Shown: piece after piece, positions 11,601-20,658 of the stretch
Layout: each line of letters starts with the position of its first letter
Numbering within the stretch: position 1 is the stretch's first letter
NCBI GenBank assembly: GCA_022828595.1
Contig: JAKGHH010000007.1
Location: 63,848,727 to 63,912,726 of the forward strand
Direction: 5' to 3'
From: Nelumbo lutea
Taxonomy: Eukaryota; Streptophyta; Magnoliopsida; Proteales; Nelumbonaceae
Length of the DNA: 64,000 bases
The notes under the pieces: model-generated
Told to the model about the DNA's origin: nothing
The model's input: only the letters and a program-made list of their open reading frames with translations
The model's database searches: none
Translations under genes and position numbers: made by a program

Positions 11601-13736
11601 TCTGTATCTAATTCTCTTAATTGAATAAAATTCTCTTTCTGCTGATAACAAAAACAGCTTCTCAAGAAATCCCACACATCTCATCAATTAGTAAATCAAA
11701 TAGCAAATGGTGCAATGGCAATTCACACTGTTGTCCTCATGAGTCATGATCACTGGGGAAAGCATTTCTTCATAATTTCTCTCATGGTCTTTCCTGTAGC
11801 CCTATTCAATCTGCTTTAGTTTTGTGTTCAGGGGAGGAGTAATTTACTTTAATCTTCATTTTCCCAGAAACAAAAGTAAAACAGGAATAATAAATTTCTT
11901 TATATCCAGGTTTAGAAAATAACACATGACTAAATTATCTGGTACAGGTAATAGAAATGTCAGGAGTCTGTGCAGCATCAGACATCTGGAGTGTTGGCTG
12001 CACTGTGATTGAACTTCTTACTTGTGTCCCGCCTTACTATGATCTTCAGCCTATGCCTGCTTTATTCCGGATTGTTCAGGTTATATTATCAACCCATTCT
12101 TATCATCATTGTTTGTTGTTTTATTATATTGGGGTGAAGTGTTTTCTTATCATCATACATTGTCTTATTATATCAGGGTGAAATGTTCTCTGTCTCAATC
12201 ACCATAGTGGCCAGTGGCCCTCTAGTCAATCTTGTGGAATTTTTTTTCTGATGTTTTTCTGTTTCTGTTACCTGATTGCCTTGGTGATTGTTGAGTTTTC
12301 TTTTCTCTTCTCCATCCAGAAATGACCCACATGGTTAAATAGGAGGAAGTTAATGAAACCAGTTAAGAAAAGTGCACTGTCCTGATATCTGAATCTGAAA
12401 TTAAAGATTTAAATTTTCTATGCTTTTCTTTTTTCAGGATGAGCATCCTCCAATTCCTGATCGTCTATCTCCTGACATTACAGATTTCCTGCGTCAATGT
12501 TTTAAAAAGGTGAGGTAGAATCTACCAATCCACAATTTCATATCACCCTGTCTATGCTATTTTTCTTAAGATGTGGTTCCACTGAGTCAACTTAATCAAG
12601 ACTTGTAACTCTGAGTTTCTGGGTTATGGCGATTCTGATGGAGAGAAATAGTGAAACAACAAAACAATCATAAAATAGCAGTCCAACATTCCATACACAC
12701 ATTTCTGGCCAATAATGGTGATTCTAGTGGAGAGAAATAGTGAAACAACAGAACAAATATGAAATAGCAGTCCAACATTCCATACACAAATTTCCAGCCA
12801 ATGATGGTGAATTGGTGATTCCGGTGGAGAGAAGCAGTGGAATAATGGAACAAATGGGAAAAATAATTGAAAATGGGAAAAGAGGACATTAGGTAATCCA
12901 TACCTGCAACTTTCCTGCTGTTAATGGTGATCCCAGTGGAGAATAGCAGCGGTGACGTCTGGCAAGAGCTTCTGGTGGTTTGGCGGTCTGAGACTGGTGA
13001 CGACGATCCAACTCCAGCAGCGGTGAGCAGAGGTAGGGTTGAGAGTTTTACCAAAGGGTGGTCACATGTGACCCGCTGTTTGCACAAAATGGAAGCACTA
13101 TTTTGCCAAAAGCACGAAGTATGAAAAGCTGACTTCGTGCTTTTGGTGTTTTACATACTTTCAAAAAGTATGAAAAAAAGTATTGAGTATATGAAACAAG
13201 AATGAAAGTATGGTCTTTTTGATTGGTTAATGGTGCATCTGGAATATGTAGTTGTCATTCAGTTTCTTTTGGATCTGGTTTTTGGTTGTTATTTGATATT
13301 ATAGATGTTGAAGTTTAGGTCATTCTTTTGTATGTTTTTCTCATCAGTATGATTGATTTCTCTCATCACCTACTTCGGTGTAATTTCATGATATAATTTT
13401 TCTTTTCATTAGCGAAGTTTCCTTTATCATAATTATGTAAAAGAAAAAGATTCATGTCTGCACAAAGCACATGAGGTTAACATTGTATTGTAACAGTGAT
13501 ATGCTTATGAAAGTTCACAAAAGGCACATGATTGAGTTTTATACTAGGTTATTTCAATTACAATGGCTGATGTTTTATAGCTTACAGCCATTTTAATTAC
13601 TTATTTTCACTTTGAGAAGCATATTTCAGGATGCTAGGCAGAGACCAGATGCAAAGACGCTACTTATGCATCCCTGGATTCAGAACTCAAGGCGTGCTTT
13701 GCAATCCTCACTTAGGCCTTCTAGTGGAACAGTAAA
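1536..13736 (+). CDS. MAP3KE1: MAP3K-epsilon-type serine/threonine kinase, internal part of the gene (8 exons of the kinase domain)
   Basis: Exons seen: 1536-1556, 2025-2098, 2184-2274, 2375-2458, 5202-5303, 11948-12079, 12438-12509 and 13630-13736. All have AG acceptors and GT donors, and codon phases join without a break (227 whole codons plus 2 nt). The peptide carries the catalytic-loop motif [10 protein letters not shown], the DFG motif in [10 protein letters not shown], the activation loop and APE motif in [13 protein letters not shown], and subdomain motifs SDIWSVGC and [14 protein letters not shown]. From family knowledge this closely resembles plant MAP3K-epsilon (Arabidopsis MAP3Ke1/MAPKKK7), a Cdc7-like kinase of about 1,370 residues needed for pollen and cell-plate development. 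The glycine-rich loop and the VAIK lysine should lie on exons before base 1. The kinase domain ends near 13736. The armadillo-like C-terminal half was not found later in the window, so the gene is either truncated or has a last intron here of more than 50 kb. Confidence 0.92.
1972..2000. repeat. (TTA)n microsatellite in the polypyrimidine zone before a kinase exon
   Basis: About nine TTA units end some 24 bases before the acceptor of the exon at 2025. The position between branch region and acceptor means length variation could in principle affect splicing, but that is inference. Confidence 0.85.
3258..4930 (-). mobile_element. LINE (L1-type, plant RNase H clade), internally deleted
   Basis: Read on the minus strand, the 3' end is an A-run at 3258-3267 with an AATAAA-like stretch next to it. 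The RNase H C-terminus is at 3345-3650 ([22 protein letters not shown]). The region 4132-4467 encodes the end of the apurinic endonuclease (SDHWPI, FRFENMW). An acidic stretch like the C-terminus of LINE ORF1 lies near 4760-4810. The whole reverse transcriptase is missing: the post-endonuclease linker (about 3650-3790) runs straight into RNase H near 3645. The right boundary is approximate and I could not find a convincing target duplication. Confidence 0.8.
3792..4247 (-). mobile_element. TRIM (terminal-repeat retrotransposon in miniature), complete, 456 bp
   Basis: Two direct repeats, 3792-3945 (154 bp) and 4091-4247 (157 bp), are nearly identical and start TGTTA and end TAACA, as LTRs do. 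On the minus strand the primer binding site TGGTATCAGAGCC (4076-4088), complementary to initiator-Met tRNA, lies two bases inside the right LTR. The interior is only 145 bp and codes for nothing. The flanks GAGCT (3787-3791) and GAGCC (4248-4252) look like a 5-bp target duplication with one change. A TATATAT motif in the LTR could be its promoter TATA box. The element is inserted in the LINE remnant. Confidence 0.92.
5600..5638. repeat. (CA)n microsatellite
   Basis: About nineteen uninterrupted CA units lie in the large kinase intron. A minus-strand open frame across it is only a repeat artefact (Cys-Val runs). Confidence 0.95.
6510..7092 (-). mobile_element. LINE fragment: RT catalytic region joined to RNase H
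   Basis: Minus-strand frames show the reverse transcriptase catalytic motif in VTHLQFADD (near 7035), then, after a deletion, the [20 protein letters not shown] segment that precedes RNase H (near 6850-6910), and the RNase H start [13 protein letters not shown] (near 6640). The order matches plant L1 ORF2 with the middle deleted. The frame is broken and no poly(A) end or target duplication is visible. Confidence 0.75.
7195..7350. repeat. GC-rich dispersed repeat, copy 1
   Basis: The segment contains CTCTTAAGGAGGCTTACGCC, GTTCGGGAGGCTTACACC and CTCTAGGTAGTGGAAC. The same order of motifs recurs at about 34330-34480. Both copies are followed by a run like TTTTAAAACATTG or AAAACATTG. The family is unknown to me and nothing suggests coding. 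Confidence 0.65.
8537..10869 (+). mobile_element. LINE B (5'-truncated, L1-type), inserted into LINE A
   Basis: It is bounded by the duplication AAAAGAAGATTTAGTGGA (8519-8536 and 10870-10887) and ends in an A-run. It starts in the reverse transcriptase ([13 protein letters not shown]). The catalytic motif is FVDD instead of FADD (8668-8679 region). The rest of the RT thumb, the zinc-binding RVT segment ([20 protein letters not shown]) and RNase H ([14 protein letters not shown] to [16 protein letters not shown], stop at 10736-10738) follow in order. At least three frameshifts are seen (near 9250, 9790 and 10540). The RNase H glutamate position reads Lys (IRAKLL), so the enzyme would be dead even apart from the frameshifts. 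Confidence 0.92.
11411..11641 (+). repeat. Tandem duplication of the LINE A 3' end, about 115-bp unit, 2 copies
   Basis: The segment from CAAAGGCAACACCTC (in the last ORF2 codons) to GAATAAAATTCTCTTTCTG is repeated immediately from 11532 with few differences. Each copy carries the 3' UTR and the AATAAA-like signal. Confidence 0.85.
12631..12950. repeat. Intronic tandem repeat, about 90-bp unit, 2 clear and 1-2 degenerate copies
   Basis: Units begin at 12631, 12720, 12817 and about 12928. Each starts GATTCTGGTGGAGAGAAATAG or a close variant. The first two share the stretch ending CAGTCCAACATTCCATACAC and GCCAATGATGGTG. The repeat lies in the intron between kinase exons 12438-12509 and 13630-13736. 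Confidence 0.75.
13106..13146. repeat. Perfect 15-bp inverted repeat with 11-nt loop
   Basis: CCAAAAGCACGAAGT (13106-13120) is followed, after 11 bases, by its exact reverse complement (13132-13146). It lies in a kinase intron just after the 90-bp repeats. The stem is too short for a plant microRNA precursor. It may be a fold-back fragment of a small transposon. Confidence 0.8.
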
Positions 13737-14311
13737 GTATACAATATCAACTTCTAGTAAACTTTTTTGAAGGTTTTTGTTTACTAAAGTGGTTTTCATT
13801 GATCCAATCCATTGAGGCAAATTTTATAAAGTACCTTCTGGTGCTCAATTTAAAAATTTGTCATTGGATAAGTATTAAAAATAAAGGTAATTGTAGACTT
13901 TTATGTTTGTTATTTCCCTCGGTATTTTGTACTGTTTGATACCACATGGATTTTAGAGGTTATGCTATTTCAGCTATATTTACCTAATTTCCTATAAAAT
14001 CTATTATCAGAGAAAAGGATTAGAAAATTTTGGGCTCAAGCTAGTCAATTTTAAGTTAGATTTAGAAAAATATTTGCAAATTGCAATTGTATAAATTGAA
14101 TAGAATGTTGAGTTTAGTAAATATGGTTGTGATGTTTCTTTGTTGTCATTACTTTTGGTCATAGGTACTCAATATAATAAACTACAAATTACCTTATCTT
14201 TTCTCTTTTCTTTCTGTTTCGCATTTTTTTGGCTGAAGGTCAGTGTTACCACTAGTATTCTGTAAATAAAAAGTTAAAAGGTTAGAGCCTAGAGACGGAT
14301 GATTGGAAGGT
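13737..14311 (+). other. Sequence after the last visible kinase exon
   Basis: A donor-like GTATAC follows 13736, so this should be intron. It is AT-rich, with no exon or repeat that I recognise. It ends at the target duplication of LINE E. Confidence 0.6.
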
Positions 14312-14420
14312 GCAAGGTCATCCTCTTTTTTTTGATCAGTAAAAATCTTTCATTAATAACAGAGAGATTAAGATACAATAGCTAAAGATTGCATAGGAAA
14401 TTGCAATCTCCAGCAATCAG

Positions 14421-15143
14421 TTACAATTCTGCCCAATACAATGAAGATCTCTTTGCCCCTTGTTTTGCTAGGGTATCCGCCATCCCATTTGCATCCCTTT
14501 TAACCCAACCAAACTGAGAGTTGAACTTCCTTGCAAGTGTGTCAATTTCTCTGAAAATAAACTTGATCTTCCAAGGTGCTGATGTGATGTTTTTGGCCCA
14601 AGAGATGACCAATAGAGAGTCTCCTTCAATTTCTAAGTCTGTTGTTCCTATCTGCTCTTCCATCTTTAGACCTTGAAGTAGGGCTAGAGATTCAGCCTGT
14701 ATTGAGTCACCATAACCTATTGGTCCATAGTAGAGTGCCACCACCACACCCAGATAATTTCTAAACACACCCCCTATGCCTGCCCTTCCAGGGTTGCCAA
14801 GAGAACTCCCATCGAAATTCAGTTTTAGTTTGTTCTGTGCTGGTGGCTTCCATTCCATGCTTACAAAAACTTTGGGTACATCTGTTTGTGCTATTTCAGC
14901 CCAATTCCTTAGTATCTCATTCGTGGAGTAGTTTCTAAAAATCTTCACGGTCTTCACCCAATGCACAGTTCTGATTTTTATGGCTTCAATAACTTCCTCC
15001 ATTGTTTTGCTTTTTCCTGAAAAGATTCTTAGGTTTCTTTCCTCCCAAATAGTCCATACTGTAGCTGCTCTCACTGCCTTCCATATACATTTTCCCCTTT
15101 TCTTCCGTTGATACATGAAAGAGGGGCTGAATAGATTTACCAC
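14421..15143 (-). pseudogene. LINE E ORF2, RNase H end
   Basis: This 240-codon open frame holds the segment [19 protein letters not shown] and a full RNase H domain. The four acidic residues of the family are in place: D in [14 protein letters not shown] in IQAESLALLQG, D in IEGDSLLVISWA and D in ANGMADTLAKQG. Upstream the frame decays, and it is cut at 15230 by the gypsy insertion. Of all LINE domains in the window, this is the best preserved. No independent function is implied. Confidence 0.85.
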
Positions 15144-15230
15144 ATCTTGCGGGGGAGCTCATCTGCATCCAAAGAGAGAACAAACAACATTCCAAATACC
15201 AGAAGCAAAAGAGCAGGATAATGGCAAGTG

Positions 15231-15772
15231 TGTTATGGACGCCTTCCTTGGGAAGACGTACCACCACCGCCGGCAGCAACAGGCCCCAGGCCCACCGCCA
15301 GCAGCAGCAAGGATTCGGTGATGCTCATCCTACCCAGTTCGGCAACAACAGCCTTATCTAGATTAGATTAGCTCATTTTGCTTGTTCTTATCTTATTGTT
15401 CTTATCTCTTATCTTATCTTGTTAATAGCTTATTAGATTAGGATTAGCTTAGCTTATCTTATCTTGTTAGTAGCTTATCAGATTAGGAATAGCTTATCTT
15501 ATCCTTAGCAAGATAGAACTGGAAGTCTCCCTCTTCAGCAAGGAGACTCCCCTTGATTAGGACTCTTGTAATCTCCTATTTAAGGAGACCCCATTATTGA
15601 ATGAGATATCAAACTATTCAGTCAAGAGTGAGTTAGGAGAGTTGGTGATCTCTTGGACAAATCACCAAAGGCGCCAAGATAGGTTCATCATGAGCAGGAA
15701 GGAACAAAGGAAAACAGGAGGTTTTCCCCGTGGACCGACCCGTGACGAGACCCTATTCCCGGGCCCTCAACA
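15231..15772 (+). repeat. 5' LTR of the gypsy element
   Basis: It starts TGTTATGG and ends CTCAACA. A TATA-like motif (CTATTTAAGG, near 15577) precedes GACCCCATTATTGAATGAGA, a likely transcription start zone. It also holds a run of CTTATC/GATTAG-type short repeats (15350-15510). Bases from about 15310 to 15690 are identical to the 3' LTR, while the ends differ. Confidence 0.93.
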
Positions 15773-15775
15773 ACT

Positions 15776-15787
15776 TGGTATCAGAGC
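15776..15787 (+). promoter_or_regulatory. Gypsy primer binding site, initiator-Met tRNA
   Basis: TGGTATCAGAGC begins three bases after the 5' LTR and matches the complement of the 3' end of plant initiator-Met tRNA, which primes minus-strand DNA synthesis. Confidence 0.92.
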
Positions 15788-15795
15788 AAGGCGTC

Positions 15796-16790
15796 ATGGG
15801 AGATCTGGAGCAACTACCTTCCAGGGTCCACGACCTCAAGCACCAACTCGTGGAGACCAACTCCGAAGTTCGTGAGATCAAAGGTGAAGTGCGAGAACTG
15901 CGGCGACTAATGGAGATGTTTCTTTCCAGCAGGGAAAGGAACTTTGACGGAAGGACAACAGCTAACGACCGCCAGCCAGATCTGCCGGAGTCTTCCGGCG
16001 AACAGCAGCCCGTCGGCCATGGAGCAGCCATCATCCCCAAGTACAGCAGGCTGGAGTTCCCATCGTACAACGACAACGGAGACCCCCTAGGCTGGCTGTA
16101 TCGCTGCGAGCAGTTCTTCTGGAATCAACGGACAAATGACCAGGACAAGGTAAGCCTAGCCGCCTTTCATTTAATAGAAGAAGCACAACTTTGGTTTTAT
16201 CGGTTAGAGCAAGAAGAACCCGGGCTCGGTTGGCCCCAGTTTAAATCCTATTGCCTTCTTCGGTTCGGACCCCCATTGACCAGCAACCCACTGGGCGAGC
16301 TAATTAACCTTAAACATATCGGAACAGTTGCTGAATACCAGTGACAGTTCCAAACCCTCCTCGCGAGGGCATCCTCCGTGCGACCAGACCAGCAAGTAGA
16401 TATGTTCACAGCAGGGTTAGCAGAACCCTTGCGAGTGGATGTCGAGATGCAGAATCCCCCAAATTTGGTCACAGCCATGAACTTAGTCCGCGCATTTGAG
16501 CGCAAGCTGTAGCTCAACTGCAGAATTTTTAATGTGGGTTGTCCACCAAACTCGTGGGTGCCCCCAAGACCAGCAGCAACGACCCCCTCTTCTGCTACCA
16601 GCCGGGAAATGAAGCCTTCCACGACCACCACCTCTAGAGCAGTGACAAGTACAGGCAGTAACATGGTCACTCCTCCCATCAAGCGCTTGACTAGGGCAGA
16701 AATGGCAGAGCACTGAGCGAGAGGTCAATGTTTCAACTGTGATGACCTCTACTCAGCAGGACATAGATGCAAGAGGCTTTTTTGCCTTCT
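15796..16790 (+). pseudogene. Gypsy gag (capsid and zinc knuckle)
   Basis: The chosen start is the ATG at 15796, which opens MGDLEQLPSRVHDLKHQ, followed by a coiled-coil-like N-terminus. The retrotransposon gag domain runs from about LGWLYRCEQFF (near 16090) to GTVAEYQ, where a TGA stop stands at 16342-16344. The same frame continues (QTLLARASSV and onward) and reaches a zinc knuckle CFNCDDLYSAGHRC near 16732-16770. Stops at about 16342, 16510 and 16715 break it, the first two explained by a single C-to-T or G-to-A change. Confidence 0.88.
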
Positions 16791-16849
16791 CATAGATGAG
16801 CAAGAGGAGGAGGAAGGGGAACCCGTCACATTCGAACCAGAGATCTCTC

Positions 16850-19800
16850 TCCATGCGATCACCGGTATTAAAACCTCTCAGACCATGCAGTTACAGGCAC
16901 ATATCGCAGGTCAGCCGGTGCGCATTCTCGTCGATTTAGGGAGCACACAACTTCATAAGTGAACATGCAGCTCTGTAGTTAAAACTACCAATGGAACTCC
17001 GGCCTCGACTACAAGTAGCCGTCGCAAATGGTGAAAAAGTTCACAGTCCAGGGATTTGTAAGGACGTTCCTGTACAGGTTAATTTTGAACTAATTCTTGT
17101 TGATTTATTTGTACTCTCATTGGATGGGTTCGATATTGTTCTCGGGGTCAAGTGGTTAATTACCCTAGGCCCGATTTTGTGGGACTTCAGTGCACTCACC
17201 ATGACCTTCCACCTGAATGGCGAGCAAGTTTCATGGCACGGTTGCAGGGTTAGAGAAAAGACACTGTAGGATCATGCACTCCAGACAGAACCGACAACCA
17301 TAGAAAAACTTCTCGCCGAGTTTTCAGATCTGTTCCAGGAACTGAAGGGCCTTCCCCCTTCCCAAGCTTGCGACCATCGTATTCCTTTGGTGGCGGGTTT
17401 AGCACCAGTCGTTGTTAGGCCTTATCGCTACCCTCACTTGCAGAAGGATGAGATAGAAAAACAATGTATAGCGATGCTGAACCAAGGGTCATACGCAAAA
17501 GTCACTCACCCTTCTCTTCGCCGGTTCTGTTGGTGGCGAAGCAGGATGGAACATGGAGGTTCTGTGTTGACTATAGAGAACTCAATGATTGGACGATCAA
17601 AGATAAGTTCCCTATTCCCGTTGTGGATGAACTGTTGGACGAGTTGCATGGTGCCCGGTATTTCTCTAAGCTGGACCTCAGGTCCGGATATTTCCAAGTT
17701 CGCATGGCTCCCGGTGACGTGAAGAAGACTGCTTTTCGCACCCACCATGGCCACTTCGAATTTTTAGTCATGCCATTCGGACTCTCAAATGCACCATCTA
17801 CATTTCAGGCACTAATGAACGAGGTATTCCAACCCCATTTGCGCAAATTTGTTTTAGTTTTCTTTGATGATATCCTCGTCTACAACAAATCATGGGTAGA
17901 GCATGTCCACCATCTGAGGACCGTTTTCGTACTCCTACGCCAACACAGCTTATTCCTGAAACGGTCCAAGTGCTCCTTCGGGGAACGACAAGTTCTTTAC
18001 CTTGGCCACATCATCCATGGGTAGGGTGTCACAGTTGATAGTTCCAAGATTCAGGCTATAACAGAATGGCCCAAACCTCAATTCGCCAAGGCCTTGCGCG
18101 GGTTCCTCGGTTTAACGGGTTACTACCGCAAATTTGTACAGAACTATGGAGTGTTGGCAGCCCCGTTAACCAACCTGTTGAAGAGAAACTCCTTCCGGTG
18201 GGACGACGCAGCTGATGAAGCTTTTCTATCACTACGAAATGCACTGTCTTCAACCCCTGTCCTGTAATTACCTAATTTCGCCCTCGAATTTACAATCGAG
18301 TGTGATGCTTCCGGAGTGGGTATCGGGGCCGTACTACAGCAGCAAGGGCACCCGATCACTTTCTTCAGCCGCAGATTGGCCGACCGACATCTGAAGCTTC
18401 CAGCTTATGAGTGCGAACTAATCGGCCTTGCCTGAGCCATCCAACACTGGAGGCCGTATTTGTGGGGGAGGTCGTTCATCGTCAAAACTGATCATTATAG
18501 CCTCAAATACCTATTAGAGTAGCGTCTCACCACTTCCCCTCAGCAGCATTGGGTTAGCAAATTGCTCGGGTTTGACTTCCGGGTGGAATATAAGGTGGGA
18601 TCCTCTAATCGCGCAGCTGATGCCTTGTCTAGGCGAGAAGAAGATGCGGTGGTTCTATGTAGCATTTCCCAACCTCAGATCTCTCTGTTTGACGACATTA
18701 AGAAGGCAGCACCACAGTCCCCATAATGGTCGCTCTTACTGCAGAAGATCCAGACCGGCACGGCCGACCCCGATTGGTCACTTCACGATGGGTTGGTACT
18801 GTATAAGGGACGAGTCCATCTTCCAGCAGACTGCTCGTTAATTCCCATCATCATCACCAGCATCCATAACTCCACCCATGAGGGCATTCAAAAAACACTA
18901 GACCGCATCCAGATTGATTTCCATTGGTGAGGTATGAAGACTTCTATTCAAGATTCTGTCCAGAATTGCTCCACATGCCAACAACACAAATGGGAAAACC
19001 TACACCCGGTAGGCCTTCTTCAGCCCCTTTCCATCCCATCGCAGATCTGGGCCGACATCTCCATAGACTTCATTGAGGGACTTCCCAAGGTAGGGGGCAA
19101 ATCAGTTCTCTTTGTGGTAGTCGACCGCTTCTCTAAATACACGCACTTCATTCCTCTATCACACCCATACAGTGCCACTTCGGTTGCCCTCGCCTTCTTT
19201 ACACATATCTTTCGCTTACATGGGTTGCCGGAATCCATCGTCAGCGATAGAGACCCAGTCTTCACTAGTGCCTTCTGGAAAGAATTATTTCGACTACACG
19301 ACACCACCCTGGCCTACTCATCAGCTTACCGGCCACAAACCGACGGTCAGACGGAAGTGGTTAACCGCACTATCGAGATGTATCTCCGCTGTTTCGTAGG
19401 CGATCAACCCCGACGGTGGTTGGAATGGCTTCCTTGGGCCGAGTACTACTACAACACAGCCTACCATTCCTCCCTCGGCATGACCCCCTTTCGCGTCGTT
19501 TACGGCAGGGATCCTCCCCGCTTGATGTCCTAAGAGCCCGGGTCCACTCGCTTGGACGCAGTCGATCACTCCTTACAGGACCGCGACGCCTTCCTCGCCG
19601 ATGTCCACATTCGCTTACAGCAGGCCCAGCTCCGCATGAAGCTCCACTATGATAAGCACCACCGGGAACTGTCGTTTGATTCAGGACAATTTGTTTGGTT
19701 GAAGCTCCAGCCCTACCGACCGCGCTCCTTGCACCACAAGGCCACCTCGAAGCTGGCCCCTAAGTTCTATGGGCCCTACAAGGTTTTGCGACGGATTGGC

Positions 19801-20110
19801 AGTGTGGCCTACCAGTTGGAATTGCTAGAGACTAGTCGAATTCATGATGTCTTCCACATCTCCTTGCTGAAACCATTTACGGGTGTTCCCCCGGACCAAG
19901 TTCCCTCCCTGCCACCCTTGAAAGATGGCAAACTGGTCCCCCAGCCTAAAAATGTCACCCGCTCTCGTTTCAATCGTGGAATCCTTGAAGACTTGGTGGA
20001 ATGGTGTGATCTACCACGAACAGAAGCCACATGGATCCCATTGGCAGAGTTCCAAGCCACATATCCAGCTTTCGAGCTTGAGGACAAGCTCGTAGTCCAG
20101 GAGGGGAGTA
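16850..20110 (+). pseudogene. Gypsy pol (protease, RT, RNase H, integrase, chromodomain-like)
   Basis: Protease remnant near 16930 reads ILVDLGST, so the serine of the usual D-S-G active site is Leu, and a 2-nt deletion follows at about 16945. RT at 17560-18020 has [18 protein letters not shown] and the catalytic FFDDILVY. A 1-nt deletion lies near 17489. RNase H follows ([22 protein letters not shown]). Integrase at about 18850-19530 shows CSTCQQHK, DISIDFIEGLP, VSDRDPVF and TDGQTEVVNR, giving the D-D-E triad. The C-terminal LVEWCDLPRTEATWIP segment (about 19993-20070) resembles a chromodomain. Stops lie at about 17268, 18022, 18265, 18434, 18521, 18726, 18928 and 19531. Confidence 0.92.
20097..20110 (+). 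promoter_or_regulatory. Gypsy polypurine tract
   Basis: The purine-rich run CCAGGAGGGGAGTA lies directly before the 3' LTR, where the plus-strand primer is made. Confidence 0.8.
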
Positions 20111-20111
20111 A

Positions 20112-20653
20112 TTTTATGGACGCCTTGCTCGGGAAGACGTATCGTCGCCGCTGGCAGCAACAGGCCCCGGGCCCACCGCCAGCAGCAGCAAGGATTCAGT
20201 GATGCTCATCCTACCCAGTTCGGCAACAACAGCCTTATCTAGATTAGATTAGCTCATTTTGCTTGTTCTTATCTTATTGTTCTTATCTCTTATCTTATCT
20301 TGTTAATAGCTTATTAGATTAGGATTAGCTTAGCTTATCTTATCTTGTTAGTAGCTTATCAGATTAGGAATAGCTTATCTTATCCTTAGCAAGATAGAAC
20401 TGGAAGTCTCCCTCTTCAGCAAGGAGACTCCCCTTGATTAGGACTCTTGTAATCTCCTATTTAAGGAGACCCCATTATTGAATGAGATATCAAACTATTC
20501 AGTCAAGAGTGAGTTAGGAGAGTTGGTGATCTCTTGGACAAATCACCAAAGGCGCCAAGATAGGTTCATCACGAGGAGGAAGGAACAAGGGAAAACAGGA
20601 GGTTTTCCCCGTGGACCGACCCATGACGTGATCCTATTCCCGGGCCCTCAACA
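20112..20653 (+). repeat. 3' LTR of the gypsy element
   Basis: It has the same length as the 5' LTR. The first base pair is changed from TG to TT. By eye it differs at about 16 positions, nearly all in the first 90 and last 80 bases. Confidence 0.93.
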
Positions 20654-20658
20654 AAGTG

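Larger units (their letters stand above)
7716..11656 (+). mobile_element. LINE A (5'-truncated, L1-type), host of nested LINE B
   Basis: It is flanked by an 18-bp target duplication with one mismatch: GCTTCTCAAGCAATCCCA (7698-7715) and GCTTCTCAAGAAATCCCA (11657-11674). ORF2 remnants before the interruption (7716-8536) cover the region between reverse transcriptase and the zinc-binding RVT domain ([21 protein letters not shown]) and the zinc-binding segment. After the interruption (10888-11445) the RNase H domain follows ([29 protein letters not shown]). Stops and frameshifts are common. The 3' end is duplicated in tandem. Confidence 0.9.
5304..11947 (+). other. 6.6-kb kinase intron filled by LINE insertions
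   Basis: The donor after 5303 is GTACCC and the acceptor before 11948 is TACAG. The intron holds a CA microsatellite, a minus-strand LINE fragment (about 6510-7092), a GC-rich dispersed repeat (about 7195-7350) and the nested LINE pair at 7716-11656. Bases 5640-6500 and 7350-7697 contain nothing recognisable. Confidence 0.8.
15231..20653 (+). mobile_element. Ty3/gypsy LTR retrotransposon with chromodomain-like end (chromovirus), complete but decayed
   Basis: LTRs at 15231-15772 and 20112-20653 are both 542 bp. The 5-bp target duplication AAGTG is exact (15226-15230, 20654-20658). A primer site for initiator-Met tRNA follows the 5' LTR and a purine-rich tract precedes the 3' LTR. The gag, protease, reverse transcriptase, RNase H and integrase order, with integrase last and a chromodomain-like tail, is that of Ty3/gypsy chromoviruses. 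It sits in the zinc-binding region of LINE E ORF2. About ten in-frame stops and at least two small deletions mean it cannot move by itself. Confidence 0.95.

Noticed and set aside
13106..13146. Hairpin as a microRNA gene
   Set aside because: A 15-bp stem is too short for a plant miRNA duplex with its lower stem.
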